Origin: UBA668 sp963720695
GTDB lineage: Bacteria > Actinomycetota > Acidimicrobiia > Acidimicrobiales > Ilumatobacteraceae
Direction of reading: 5' to 3'
Assembly: GCA_963720695.1 (NCBI GenBank)
Contig: CAVRGG010000001.1
Span: 682,001 to 746,000 of the forward strand
Length of the DNA stretch: 64,000 nucleotides
Shown: positions 17,425 through 25,791 of the stretch, in pieces
Position numbering within the stretch: the stretch's first letter is position 1
Layout: the number at the start of each line of letters is the position of its first letter
Position numbers and translations under genes: made by a program
The notes under the pieces: model-generated
Database searches by the model: none
Told to the model about the DNA's origin: nothing
Seen by the model: the letters and a program-made list of their open reading frames with translations, nothing else

Positions 17425-18941
17425 CCGGTCTGCGCATGCGACCGAGTCGCGACGAGTTCCACGCGCTGGCCGCCGAACACACGGTGGTGCCGGTCTGGAC
17501 AGAGTTGCTCGCGGACCTGGAGACGCCGGTCTCGGCGTACCTCAAGCTCGTCGGTGACGGCGACGGGTTCCTCCTCGAGTCGGTCGAGCACGGCGAGCGC
17601 TGGAGTCGTTTCAGCTTCGTCGGCCACGACCCGGTCGCCACCCTCGAGCTCCGCAACGGGATGATCGAGAAGAAGGGACAGCACCTGAGCCCGGACATCC
17701 CGCTCGACCAGGGAATGCTCGCCGCCCTCGACGCGATCCTCGCCGCCTACCGGGCACCGATCATGCCCGACCTGCCACCCCTGCAAGGCGGCGTGATGGG
17801 ATACCTCGGCTACGACATCGTGCGTGAGGTCGAGCACCTGCCGAACCCTCCGCACGACGACCGTGCGATGCCGGACGCGGTGATGAGCATCATCGGCTCG
17901 ATGGCAGCGTTCGATCACTGGCGCCAGCGGATGTACCTCATCGAGAGCGTGCCGGTGCTCGACATGGACGGCGCCGCCGTCGATCGCGAGTACGACGAGG
18001 CGTGCGTGCGGGTGCAGCGGGCCGCGGACAAGCTGGCGTTGCCGCTGGCCGCGCCGGCGATCGAGCCGCCCGAGCCGGGGGAGGCGCCGCCCGACGTGCG
18101 CAGCACCATGGCCAACGGCATCTATCAGCAGGCCGTCGAGGTCGCCAAGGAGCACATCCTCGCCGGCGACATCTTCCAGGTGGTGCTCGCCCAGCGCTAC
18201 GACATCGATCTGCAGGCCGATCCGTTCGACTTCTACCGTGTGCTGCGCCAGGTGAATCCGAGCCCGTACATGTACTTCCTCCGCCATCCCGACATCACCA
18301 TCGCCGGCAGCTCACCCGAGCCCATGGTGCAGGTGCTCGGCCGCACGGTCATCAGCCGCCCGATCGCGGGCACACGTCGGCGCGGACGCAACGACGACGA
18401 CGACCGCAAGATGGCGGGCGAGCTCAAGGAGAACCCGAAGGAGGTCGCCGAGCACATCATGCTCGTCGACCTCGCCCGCAACGACGTGGGCCGCGTCGCC
18501 AAGTTCGGCACCGTGCACGTCGACGAGTTGATGACGCTCGAGCGGTACAGCCACGTGATGCACCTGACCTCGCAGGTCAGCGGCGAGCTGGTCGACGGCA
18601 AGACGCCCATCGACGTGCTCCGTGCGACCCTCCCTGCGGGCACGGTGAGCGGAGCGCCCAAGGTGCGGGCGATGGAGATCATCGACGAGCTGGAACCGGT
18701 GAAGCGCGGTCCGTACGCCGGGGTCGTGGGTTACGTCGACTTCAGCGGCAACCTCGACACGGCGATCGCGATCCGCACGATGTTCGTCGGCGCCAACGGG
18801 GCATCGTTCCAAGCCGGTGCCGGGATCGTCGCCGACTCCGTACCGGACGACGAGGATCTCGAGTGTCGCAACAAGGCGGCGGCGCTGATGGCCGCCGTGC
18901 CGGCCGCGCGCCGGATGACCGCACAACGCCGTCCGACCTGA
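17421..18941 (+). CDS. trpE: Anthranilate synthase component I
   Basis: The 506-residue chorismate-using enzyme starts tryptophan synthesis. Motifs include RWSRFSFVG (feedback-binding LLES/RxS region), SPEPMV, RPIAGTRRRG, and the C-terminal PAGTVSGAPKVRAMEIIDELE with the catalytic residues. YAGVVGYVDFSGNLD closes the site. It begins inside the hisI stop (ATGA), so hisI and trpE are coupled. No trpG follows; a glutaminase must be elsewhere. No attenuator-like leader was seen. Confidence 0.95.
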   Translation: MTGLRMRPSRDEFHALAAEHTVVPVWTELLADLETPVSAYLKLVGDGDGFLLESVEHGERWSRFSFVGHDPVATLELRNGMIEKKGQHLSPDIPLDQGMLAALDAILAAYRAPIMPDLPPLQGGVMGYLGYDIVREVEHLPNPPHDDRAMPDAVMSIIGSMAAFDHWRQRMYLIESVPVLDMDGAAVDREYDEACVRVQRAADKLALPLAAPAIEPPEPGEAPPDVRSTMANGIYQQAVEVAKEHILAGDIFQVVLAQRYDIDLQADPFDFYRVLRQVNPSPYMYFLRHPDITIAGSSPEPMVQVLGRTVISRPIAGTRRRGRNDDDDRKMAGELKENPKEVAEHIMLVDLARNDVGRVAKFGTVHVDELMTLERYSHVMHLTSQVSGELVDGKTPIDVLRATLPAGTVSGAPKVRAMEIIDELEPVKRGPYAGVVGYVDFSGNLDTAIAIRTMFVGANGASFQAGAGIVADSVPDDEDLECRNKAAALMAAVPAARRMTAQRRPT

Positions 18942-18977
18942 AGGTGCGCCTTGAGGGTGCGCCTTGAGGGTGCGCCC
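18939..18977 (+). repeat. Three tandem 13-bp units starting at the trpE stop codon
   Basis: Units begin at 18939, 18952 and 18965 (consensus TGAGGGTGCGCCT; the first has A for G, the last ends in C). Each starts with TGA, and because 13 is not a multiple of 3, stop codons fall in all three frames after trpE. Confidence 0.8.
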
Positions 18978-19036
18978 TGAGCGACCCCGCCGAGCTCGGC
19001 GGTCAGCGCCCTCATCGGCTCGAAATGGGTAAGCCT

Positions 19037-19055
19037 GTTCCCGGTTTCCGGGAAC
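19037..19055. terminator. Hairpin between convergent trpE and membrane-protein genes
   Basis: GTTCCCGG TTT CCGGGAAC is a perfect 8-bp stem with a 3-base loop, placed between two convergent genes where a bidirectional terminator is expected. No U-tract is obvious on either side. Confidence 0.45.
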
Positions 19056-19115
19056 GATCCGGACCAGAACCCGCTGTGGGAACAAAGCGACCCAGAAGCC
19101 GAGCGGGCCGACGGC

Positions 19116-19640
19116 TCAATCGATGAGGCCGCCGATGAGCAGGACGGTGCCGAGCCCGCCCACGAAGATCATGCCGAGCACGGCGATCGCGGCGAGGCCG
19201 GGGACGAGCGTGATGGCGCGGATGCCGATGTAGAGCGCAGGGAGATCCCGTTTGCGAGTGGTGAGGTCGGCCTTCACCGCGCCGAAGCTCTTCCCCGACC
19301 GGGCGATCGGTTGACCGGTGTCGTAGTCGATCAGCACGGTTGCGCCGGGTGACGGCGTGCGGAGGTAGCTGGTGAGATCGGTGATGAGTCCCGGTGCGTA
19401 CTTGGCCGCTGCTCGCACCAGCAGCCAGGCGATCGCGGCTGCAACGACGGGTACGAGGCAGATGGCGAGTCCCACCACGAACCACGTGGAGCTGCCGTCG
19501 AACACCCACCATCCGGTGGCGAAGGTGGCCGCCCCGATCGCAGCGGCCAGGACGACGAGTCCGCCGGCGAGTGAGGCGAGACGACGGAGGGTGATCTGGA
19601 GCCCATCGCCGACGCGGCGGGCGACGACATCGGATTGCAT
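19116..19640 (-). CDS. Membrane protein of unknown function
   Basis: The 174-residue product starts MQSDVVARRVGDGLQ and has two hydrophobic helices (about residues 22-47 and 53-75), a soluble middle with DYDTGQPIARSG, and a hydrophobic C-terminal pair rich in Gly, Ile and Leu ending LLIGGLID. It is convergent with trpE and divergent from the YgfZ gene, 45 bases away. I do not recognise the family. Confidence 0.7.
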   Translation of the reverse strand: MQSDVVARRVGDGLQITLRRLASLAGGLVVLAAAIGAATFATGWWVFDGSSTWFVVGLAICLVPVVAAAIAWLLVRAAAKYAPGLITDLTSYLRTPSPGATVLIDYDTGQPIARSGKSFGAVKADLTTRKRDLPALYIGIRAITLVPGLAAIAVLGMIFVGGLGTVLLIGGLID

Positions 19641-19685
19641 GCAACGAAGTGTGGCAGCTGGATCGTTCGCTGCGACACTGTCGGC

Positions 19686-20384
19686 ATGTTCTGGTGCGAG
19701 TACCCACGCGATGTCGTCCAGGTGAGCGGACCCGATGCGGCCACCTATCTGCAGTCCCAAGTGTCCCAGGATCTGCGTCCCGTGCAGGTGGGGGACAGCG
19801 TGTGGTCGTTCGTGCTGCAGCCGGCGGGAAAGGTCGATGTGCTGCTGCGCGTGTGGCGTACCGCGGAGGACACGTTCGTCCTCGACACCGACGAGGGTTT
19901 CGGGGCCACCATGACCGCACGGTTGAACCGTTTCAAGATCCGGGTGAAGGCCGACATCGTCGGGCTCGACTGGCGTTGCATCGCGGTCCGTGGTGTCGAG
20001 TCGAGACCGGCCGGTTCCCTCGTGGCGTGGGGTGAGGGCTACGACCTCCTCGGCGCTGATCCGGGTCCGGTGGAGGGCGTTCCCCACGGCAGTGCCGATG
20101 ACCTCCTGGCCGCCCGTGTCGACGCGGTCTGGCCCGCGATGGGCGCCGAGATCGTGCCCGGCGACACGATCCCTGCGGAGACCGGCGTGACGCCCGTCGC
20201 GGTCAGCTTCACCAAGGGCTGCTATCCCGGCCAGGAGCTCGTCGAGCGCATGGACAGCCGGGGCGCCACCGCCCCCCGGCTGCTGCAACGCCTCCCCGCC
20301 GCGGCGACGGGCGATGCGATCGTCACCACGGTCGCCGGCGAGTGGGCGCTCGGTTACGTCAAGCGCAGCGCTCTGCCACACTGA
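19686..20384 (+). CDS. ygfZ: YgfZ/GcvT-domain folate-binding protein
   Basis: The 232-residue protein has the YgfZ signature KGCYPGQELVERMDSRG (Cys near the middle of the C-terminal half), plus YLQSQVSQDL and LQPAGKVDVLLRVWRT early on. YgfZ assists folate-dependent maintenance of Fe-S enzymes. The protein is shorter than the typical family length of about 300 residues, mainly at the C-terminus, as in several actinobacterial members. ATG 19686 was chosen over an upstream one that overlaps the divergent gene. Confidence 0.85.
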   Translation: MFWCEYPRDVVQVSGPDAATYLQSQVSQDLRPVQVGDSVWSFVLQPAGKVDVLLRVWRTAEDTFVLDTDEGFGATMTARLNRFKIRVKADIVGLDWRCIAVRGVESRPAGSLVAWGEGYDLLGADPGPVEGVPHGSADDLLAARVDAVWPAMGAEIVPGDTIPAETGVTPVAVSFTKGCYPGQELVERMDSRGATAPRLLQRLPAAATGDAIVTTVAGEWALGYVKRSALPH

Positions 20385-20388
20385 GCAC

Positions 20389-20751
20389 GTGGCGCTCACA
20401 CCTGCGAAGGCCGCCCGGCAACTCGACCGCCTCCGTGCGATCGCGTTGGCGCTCCCCGAGGCGACCGAGGAGGTCACCTGGGGCACCGACATCAACTTCC
20501 GCGTGCGGAAGAAGATCTTCTGCTTCCCCGGCGACGGCGGCTCGCTCTGCGTGAAAGCCGAACGCGAAGAGCTGCCGGCGCTGCTCGGCGACCCGCGTTG
20601 CCGTCCCGCGCCCTATCTCGCTCGGGGAGGGTGGATCGTGATGGACCTCTCGGGCGCGGTCGATTGGGAGGAAGTCCGCGAGCTGATGCACACGTCGTAC
20701 TGCCTCATCGCTCCCAAGACGTTGGCCAAGCAGGTGCTCGCCGACGAGTGA
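20389..20751 (+). CDS. MmcQ/YjbR family DNA-binding-fold protein
   Basis: The 120-residue protein has the MmcQ/YjbR pattern: LPEATEEVTWGTDINFRVRKKIFCF near the N-terminus, then GGWIVMDLSG and a C-terminal helix YCLIAPKTLAKQV. The fold resembles CyaY-like or double-wing DNA-binding proteins; the role is not known. The GTG at 20389 lies just 4 bases after the ygfZ stop, so the two are likely co-transcribed. Confidence 0.8.
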   Translation: MALTPAKAARQLDRLRAIALALPEATEEVTWGTDINFRVRKKIFCFPGDGGSLCVKAEREELPALLGDPRCRPAPYLARGGWIVMDLSGAVDWEEVRELMHTSYCLIAPKTLAKQVLADE

Positions 20752-20766
20752 GGTGAGTGACCCAGC

Positions 20767-21966
20767 TCAGTGACTGAGGCTGGCCGCGAACTCCGGGTCG
20801 TGGCGGAGGGCGTCGAACTCGGGTGCCTGGCCGACGGCTTGGGCGACGGCATCGAGTTGCGAGGAGGTCGCCGCGGTCCGCAACCAGGCGAACGTCGTGC
20901 CGCGATTGCCGAGGGCCGCCGCGGCACGGGCCACGTGCACGGCGAGCATGGGTGCACGGCTGGTGCCGTAGGCCGCTGCCGCGTAGTGGGCGGCATCTTC
21001 GTAGCGTCCGACGCGTAGGAGGACCCCGGACAGCACGTACGAGCTGAACGGCCGTCCCTGCGGTGCGGGGCTGGGCAGCACGTCGGTCACCTGGCGCAGC
21101 GCGTCGATGGGAGCAGCATCGGGAGGCCACCAGTTGATCGGCTCGTCGTCGACGAGATCTGCCTCGATGATCCGGCGAGCGGTGACCGTGTCACCCAGTC
21201 GGACGTGCTGCCACGCGCGGAACCACGGGGAGGGCACCATGCCTTCGGGGAAACGAACCTCGCCGGTGGCCCAGGCGAGGGCTTCGGCGCGGGCGAGCGA
21301 CTGCCGGCCGCGGTCACGCCGTTGGAATGCCCGATCGGCGCTGATCGTCGCCAACACCGACACGAGCGGGATGACGGCGAAGAGGATGTAGCGCACGAGG
21401 GTGGGCGACAGTGCCATGACGACCAGCGCGACGACCGTGGCGACCACGGTGAACGACTGCATGATCTGGCGCGCCCGGTTCGGCGCGAACACCTCGACAC
21501 CGACCATCGCGATGTTGCCGCCGTCGAAGGGGAGCAGCGGTAACAGGTTGAACGCGCCGATGACCGGCCCTGCCAAGAAGACCGCCTGCTGCACGGCGTT
21601 CTGGGATTCGGGCCACCCGAGCCCGCCGCGCACGGCGACGTAGGTGATGGTGCCGATGAGGATCTGTACGCCGGGGCCGGCGAAGGAGATGCCGGCACGC
21701 TCCCATTTGGTCAGTGGGCGAGTGGGTACGAAGGCGGCGTAGCCCGCCATGAAGTCGAGCGCGATCTCCGCCTGAGCGCCGGTGGTCCGGGCGGCAAAGG
21801 CGTGGCCGAGTTCGTGCAGGAGCGTGAACAACGCGAGGAAGATCGCGGTCGGGATGCCGAAGTGCGGGCCCTGGATGAACACCACGAGCGCGAGGAACAT
21901 GAAGAAGCCCGCCCGCACGTGTACGGGGAACCCCATCACTCGAAACACGGCGGCGTTCGACGTCAT
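20767..21966 (-). CDS. M50 family (site-2-type) membrane metalloprotease
   Basis: The 399-residue protein has several membrane helices in its first 230 residues and both family motifs: HELGH (in LLHELGHAFAA) and NLLPLLPFDGG, which supplies the Asp ligand. The C-terminal half is soluble and carries TPR-like helices (RAWQHVRLGD, YAAAAYGTSRAP) instead of a PDZ domain. Such proteases cut substrates within the membrane, often anti-sigma factors; the target is unknown here. Confidence 0.85.
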   Translation of the reverse strand: MTSNAAVFRVMGFPVHVRAGFFMFLALVVFIQGPHFGIPTAIFLALFTLLHELGHAFAARTTGAQAEIALDFMAGYAAFVPTRPLTKWERAGISFAGPGVQILIGTITYVAVRGGLGWPESQNAVQQAVFLAGPVIGAFNLLPLLPFDGGNIAMVGVEVFAPNRARQIMQSFTVVATVVALVVMALSPTLVRYILFAVIPLVSVLATISADRAFQRRDRGRQSLARAEALAWATGEVRFPEGMVPSPWFRAWQHVRLGDTVTARRIIEADLVDDEPINWWPPDAAPIDALRQVTDVLPSPAPQGRPFSSYVLSGVLLRVGRYEDAAHYAAAAYGTSRAPMLAVHVARAAAALGNRGTTFAWLRTAATSSQLDAVAQAVGQAPEFDALRHDPEFAASLSH

Positions 21967-22028
21967 TAGCCCAGCCTACGGCCGTCGACACCCTGCAGAT
22001 CGCGAGCGGGCACGTAGACTTGGGCCTC

Positions 22029-24683
22029 GTGTCATACGTCTACGCCTTCGACCACAAGCACCGCCGCCCTCCGATGGAGTACAAGGACCTTCTCGGTGGC
22101 AAGGGTGCAAACCTCGCCGAGATGACCAGTGTGCTGAAGTTGCCGGTTCCGCCGGGCTTCACCATCAGCACCGACGCATGTCGGGACTACATGAAGGGCG
22201 GGTGGCCCGCCGGCCTGGACGAGGAGATCGCCGCTCACGTCTTCAAGCTGGAGAAGTCGATGGGCCGCAAGCTCGGCGACCCGTTCGATCCTCTGCTCGT
22301 GTCGGTGCGGTCCGGCGCCAAGTTCTCGATGCCCGGCATGATGGACACCGTCCTCAACCTGGGCCTCAACGACGAGAGCGTCAAGGGGCTCGCGGCCGTC
22401 ACCAACGACGAGCGCTTCGCGTACGACAGCTACCGCCGGTTCATCGCCATGTACGGCCGCATCGTGCTCGGCGTCGATGGTGAGCACTTCGACCACCCGC
22501 TCGAGGCCGCCAAGGCCAAGACCGGGGTCAAGAGCGACGCCGAGCTCACGGCCAAGGCGCTCAAGGACCTGTGCAAGCAGTACCAGGCCGTCATCAAGAA
22601 GGTCACCCGCAAGCCGTTCCCGCAGAAGCCGCGCGAGCAGCTCCGTGGCGCGGTCGAAGCGGTGTTCGCCAGCTGGAACGGCGCACGGGCCATCGCCTAT
22701 CGGGTGCGCGAGCGGATCAGCCACGACCTCGGTACCGCCGTCAACGTGCAGACGATGGTGTTCGGCAACCGCGACGAGAACAGTGGCACCGGCGTGGGCT
22801 TCACCCGCAACGCCGCCACCGGCGAGAACAAGCCGTACGGCGACTTCCTCATCAACGCCCAGGGCGAGGACGTGGTGGCGGGCATCCGCAACACCGAAGA
22901 CCTCGACCACATGAAGCTCCACTTCCCGGTGTGCCACCGCGAGCTGATGGACATCTTCGCTCGGCTCGAGCGTCACTACCAGGACATGTGCGACACCGAG
23001 TTCACCATCGAGCAGGGCAAGCTCTGGATGCTGCAGACCCGCGTGGGCAAGCGCACCGGCGCCGCAGCGTTGAAGATGGCGGTCGACATGACCAAGCAGC
23101 AGGGCAAGGGGTCTGCCCGCTGGAGCATCTCCAAGCAGGAAGCCATCATGCGCGTGACGGCCGATCACCTCGACCAGGTGCTCCACCCGCAGTTCGCCAA
23201 CAAGGGCAAGGTGCTGGCCAAGGGCCTGGCAGCCTCGCCCGGTGCCGCGGTCGGCAAGGTGTACTTCACCGCCGACGACGCGGTCAACGCCGACGAGCGC
23301 GGCGAAGCCGTGATCCTCGTGCGCAACGAGACCAGCCCCGAGGACGTCCACGGGATGATGGTCAGCCAGGGCATCCTCACGGCGCGAGGCGGGCTCGTGA
23401 GCCACGCCGCCGTCGTGGCCCGCGGCTGGGGAACCCCCGCCATCGTCGGCGCCGACGCGATCAAGATTCACGGCAAGTCGTTCTCGGTGGGTGACGTGGT
23501 CGTCAACGAAGGCGACTCGATCAGCATCGACGGCTCCAGCGGTGAGGTCGTGCTCGGCAAGATGACCCTTGCTGCTGCGGAGCCGCCGGCAGAGTTCCAC
23601 ACCATCCTCAAGTGGGCCGACGTGGTCCGCAAGGGCAAGCTCGGGGTGCGTGCCAACGCCGACACCGGCGAGGACGCGACCAACGCTCGCGATCTCGGCG
23701 CCGAAGGCATCGGCCTGTGCCGTACCGAGCACATGTTCCTCGCTCCGGACCGGCTGCCGGTGGTTCGTCAGATGATCCTCGCCGACACCCCGCTCGAGGA
23801 GGAGAAGGCGCTCGCCGAGCTCGGTCGCGTGCAGCAGATCGACTTCGAGGAGATCCTGCTCGCGATGGACGGGCTGCCGGTCACGGTGCGCCTGCTCGAT
23901 CCGCCGTTGCACGAGTTCCTGCCGTCGGTCGAGGAGCTGCGCGTCAAGGAGGCCGGCAAGGGCCTGTCCAAGACGGAGAAGGCCGAGCTCAAGGCCGCCG
24001 AGGAGTGGGCCGAGCACAACCCGATGATCGGCACCCGCGGCGTGCGCCTCGGTGTGGTCAAGCCGGGTCTCTACGCCATGCAGGTGAAGGCGCTGATGGC
24101 CGCTGCGGCCAGCCTGCGCAAGAAGGGCAAGAACCCCGTCGTCGAGGTGATGATCCCGCTCACGGTCACCCGTGAGGAGCTGGGCCTGGCCCGTGGCTGG
24201 GTGCAGACGGAGATCGACGCCGCGGTGAAGGGTCTCAAGAACAAGCCGCACGTCACGATCGGCACGATGATCGAGACCCCGCGGGCGGCCATTCGCGCCG
24301 ACGAGATCGCCGAGGAGGCCGACTTCTTCAGCTTCGGCACCAACGACCTCACCCAGCTCACGTTCGGCTTCAGCCGCGACGACGTGGAGAGCAAGATGAT
24401 GCCGGCGTACCTCGAGCAGGGCCTGCTCAAGCGCAACCCGTTCGAGACGATCGACCGTGGTGGTGTGGGCGAGCTCGTGAAGCTCGGCGCCGCCCGGGGT
24501 CGCTCGGTCAAGAAGCACCTCAAGCTCGGCGTGTGCGGCGAGCACGGTGGCGACCCGGAGAGCATCCAGTTGTTCTACGAAGCGGGCCTCGACTACGTCA
24601 GCTGCAGCCCGTTCCGCGTGCCGATCGCCCGCCTGGCGGCCGCTCAGGCCGTCATCGGTGGCGGCACGAGCATCACGAAGTAA
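22029..24683 (+). CDS. ppdK: Pyruvate, phosphate dikinase
   Basis: The 884-residue enzyme interconverts pyruvate, ATP and phosphate with PEP, AMP and pyrophosphate. The ATP-grasp domain is N-terminal (GGKGANLAEM, VRSGAKFSMPGMMDTVLNLG); the swivelling His domain has the phosphorylated His at about 459 in LVSHAAVVARGWGTPA; the TIM barrel ends with the catalytic Cys at about 836 in VCGEHGG. Length is normal. The GTG at 22029 was chosen over a TTG nine bases earlier. It stands alone between two promoters, with the M50 gene divergent. Confidence 0.96.
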   Translation: MSYVYAFDHKHRRPPMEYKDLLGGKGANLAEMTSVLKLPVPPGFTISTDACRDYMKGGWPAGLDEEIAAHVFKLEKSMGRKLGDPFDPLLVSVRSGAKFSMPGMMDTVLNLGLNDESVKGLAAVTNDERFAYDSYRRFIAMYGRIVLGVDGEHFDHPLEAAKAKTGVKSDAELTAKALKDLCKQYQAVIKKVTRKPFPQKPREQLRGAVEAVFASWNGARAIAYRVRERISHDLGTAVNVQTMVFGNRDENSGTGVGFTRNAATGENKPYGDFLINAQGEDVVAGIRNTEDLDHMKLHFPVCHRELMDIFARLERHYQDMCDTEFTIEQGKLWMLQTRVGKRTGAAALKMAVDMTKQQGKGSARWSISKQEAIMRVTADHLDQVLHPQFANKGKVLAKGLAASPGAAVGKVYFTADDAVNADERGEAVILVRNETSPEDVHGMMVSQGILTARGGLVSHAAVVARGWGTPAIVGADAIKIHGKSFSVGDVVVNEGDSISIDGSSGEVVLGKMTLAAAEPPAEFHTILKWADVVRKGKLGVRANADTGEDATNARDLGAEGIGLCRTEHMFLAPDRLPVVRQMILADTPLEEEKALAELGRVQQIDFEEILLAMDGLPVTVRLLDPPLHEFLPSVEELRVKEAGKGLSKTEKAELKAAEEWAEHNPMIGTRGVRLGVVKPGLYAMQVKALMAAAASLRKKGKNPVVEVMIPLTVTREELGLARGWVQTEIDAAVKGLKNKPHVTIGTMIETPRAAIRADEIAEEADFFSFGTNDLTQLTFGFSRDDVESKMMPAYLEQGLLKRNPFETIDRGGVGELVKLGAARGRSVKKHLKLGVCGEHGGDPESIQLFYEAGLDYVSCSPFRVPIARLAAAQAVIGGGTSITK

Positions 24684-24740
24684 CCACGACGTGCCGGCCC
24701 GGCCGAGTTTCGGTGCCTCCCACGGCGAACGGCGTGCCTG

Positions 24741-25736
24741 GTGCTGATCGCCGAGTCGTCGGAGTCCTTCGCCAACATCGAGGTGCCCGGGTGGGCATGG
24801 ATCGTCGCGCTCGCAGTGATCGCCGGGCTGTTGCTGCTGGACATCCTCGTGTTCCATCGCGTTCCCAAGGTGCCCACCATGCGCCGAGCCGGCATCGAGA
24901 CGCTGGCGTGGGTGATGGTGGGTGTCGCGTTCGGGTTCTCGGTGCTCGTCGGGTTCGGCGGGGCAGCCGGTGGCGAGTGGTTCTCCGGGTATCTCATCGA
25001 GTACAGCCTGTCGATCGACAACGTGTTCGTCTGGGCGCTGATCCTCAGCTACTTCCTCGTGCCGATCAACTACCAGCACCGCGTGCTGTTCTGGGGCGTG
25101 TTCGGCGCGCTCATCCTGCGGGCAGCATTCATCTTCGCGGGCGTGGCATTGATCGAACGCTTCGAGTGGGTGCTCTACGTCTTCGGTGCGTTCCTGCTCT
25201 ACACCGCGGCGAAACTGGTGGTCAGCGACGACGACCACGTCGACCCGAGTGAGAGCAAGTTCCTCCGACTCGTCCACCGGTTCGTGCCGATGTCCGACCA
25301 GCTCGACGGGCAGAAGCTGTTCACCCACATCGACGGTCGCCGACTCGCCACGCCGCTCTTCGCGGTGCTGCTCCTCGTCGAGGCCACCGACGTGTTGTTC
25401 GCCGTCGACTCCGTCCCGGCGGTGCTGGCCGTCAGCCGCGAGCAGTTCATCGTCTTCACCTCGAACGCGTTCGCCATCATGGGCCTGCGCTCGCTCTACT
25501 TCCTGCTGGCCGACATGCGTGCCCGGTTCAGCAACCTCCAGCAGGGCTTGGCGATCATCCTCGCGTTCGTGGGTGTGAAGATGCTGATCCACCACTGGTA
25601 CGTCATCCCGACGTGGTTGTCGTTGATGGTGATCGCGATCGTGCTGGCAGCCTCGGTGGGCTTCTCGGTCCGCTCCACACGGCGTCCGGACACCATCGAG
25701 GTGGCCGAGGACATGCCGCCGCCGCAAGAGCGCTGA
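24741..25736 (+). CDS. TerC family integral membrane protein
   Basis: The 331-residue protein has about eight or nine membrane helices with the paired acidic motifs of the TerC/Alx family: SLSIDNVFVWAL and EATDVLFAVDSVPAVLA. Members export Mn or assist metal loading of secreted proteins. A cytoplasmic loop near the middle carries DDDHVDPSESKF. The GTG at 24741 starts the usual N-terminus. No yybP-ykoY-like riboswitch was found in the short upstream gap. Confidence 0.88.
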   Translation: MLIAESSESFANIEVPGWAWIVALAVIAGLLLLDILVFHRVPKVPTMRRAGIETLAWVMVGVAFGFSVLVGFGGAAGGEWFSGYLIEYSLSIDNVFVWALILSYFLVPINYQHRVLFWGVFGALILRAAFIFAGVALIERFEWVLYVFGAFLLYTAAKLVVSDDDHVDPSESKFLRLVHRFVPMSDQLDGQKLFTHIDGRRLATPLFAVLLLVEATDVLFAVDSVPAVLAVSREQFIVFTSNAFAIMGLRSLYFLLADMRARFSNLQQGLAIILAFVGVKMLIHHWYVIPTWLSLMVIAIVLAASVGFSVRSTRRPDTIEVAEDMPPPQER

Positions 25737-25791
25737 GACGGCCGTACACGGGATTCGCCGTCGCTGACAGCGCCGGTAGGGTGCTGCCGGT

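Noticed and set aside
24684..24740. yybP-ykoY-type Mn riboswitch before terC
   Set aside because: The gap is only 57 bases and lacks the paired-helix motifs.
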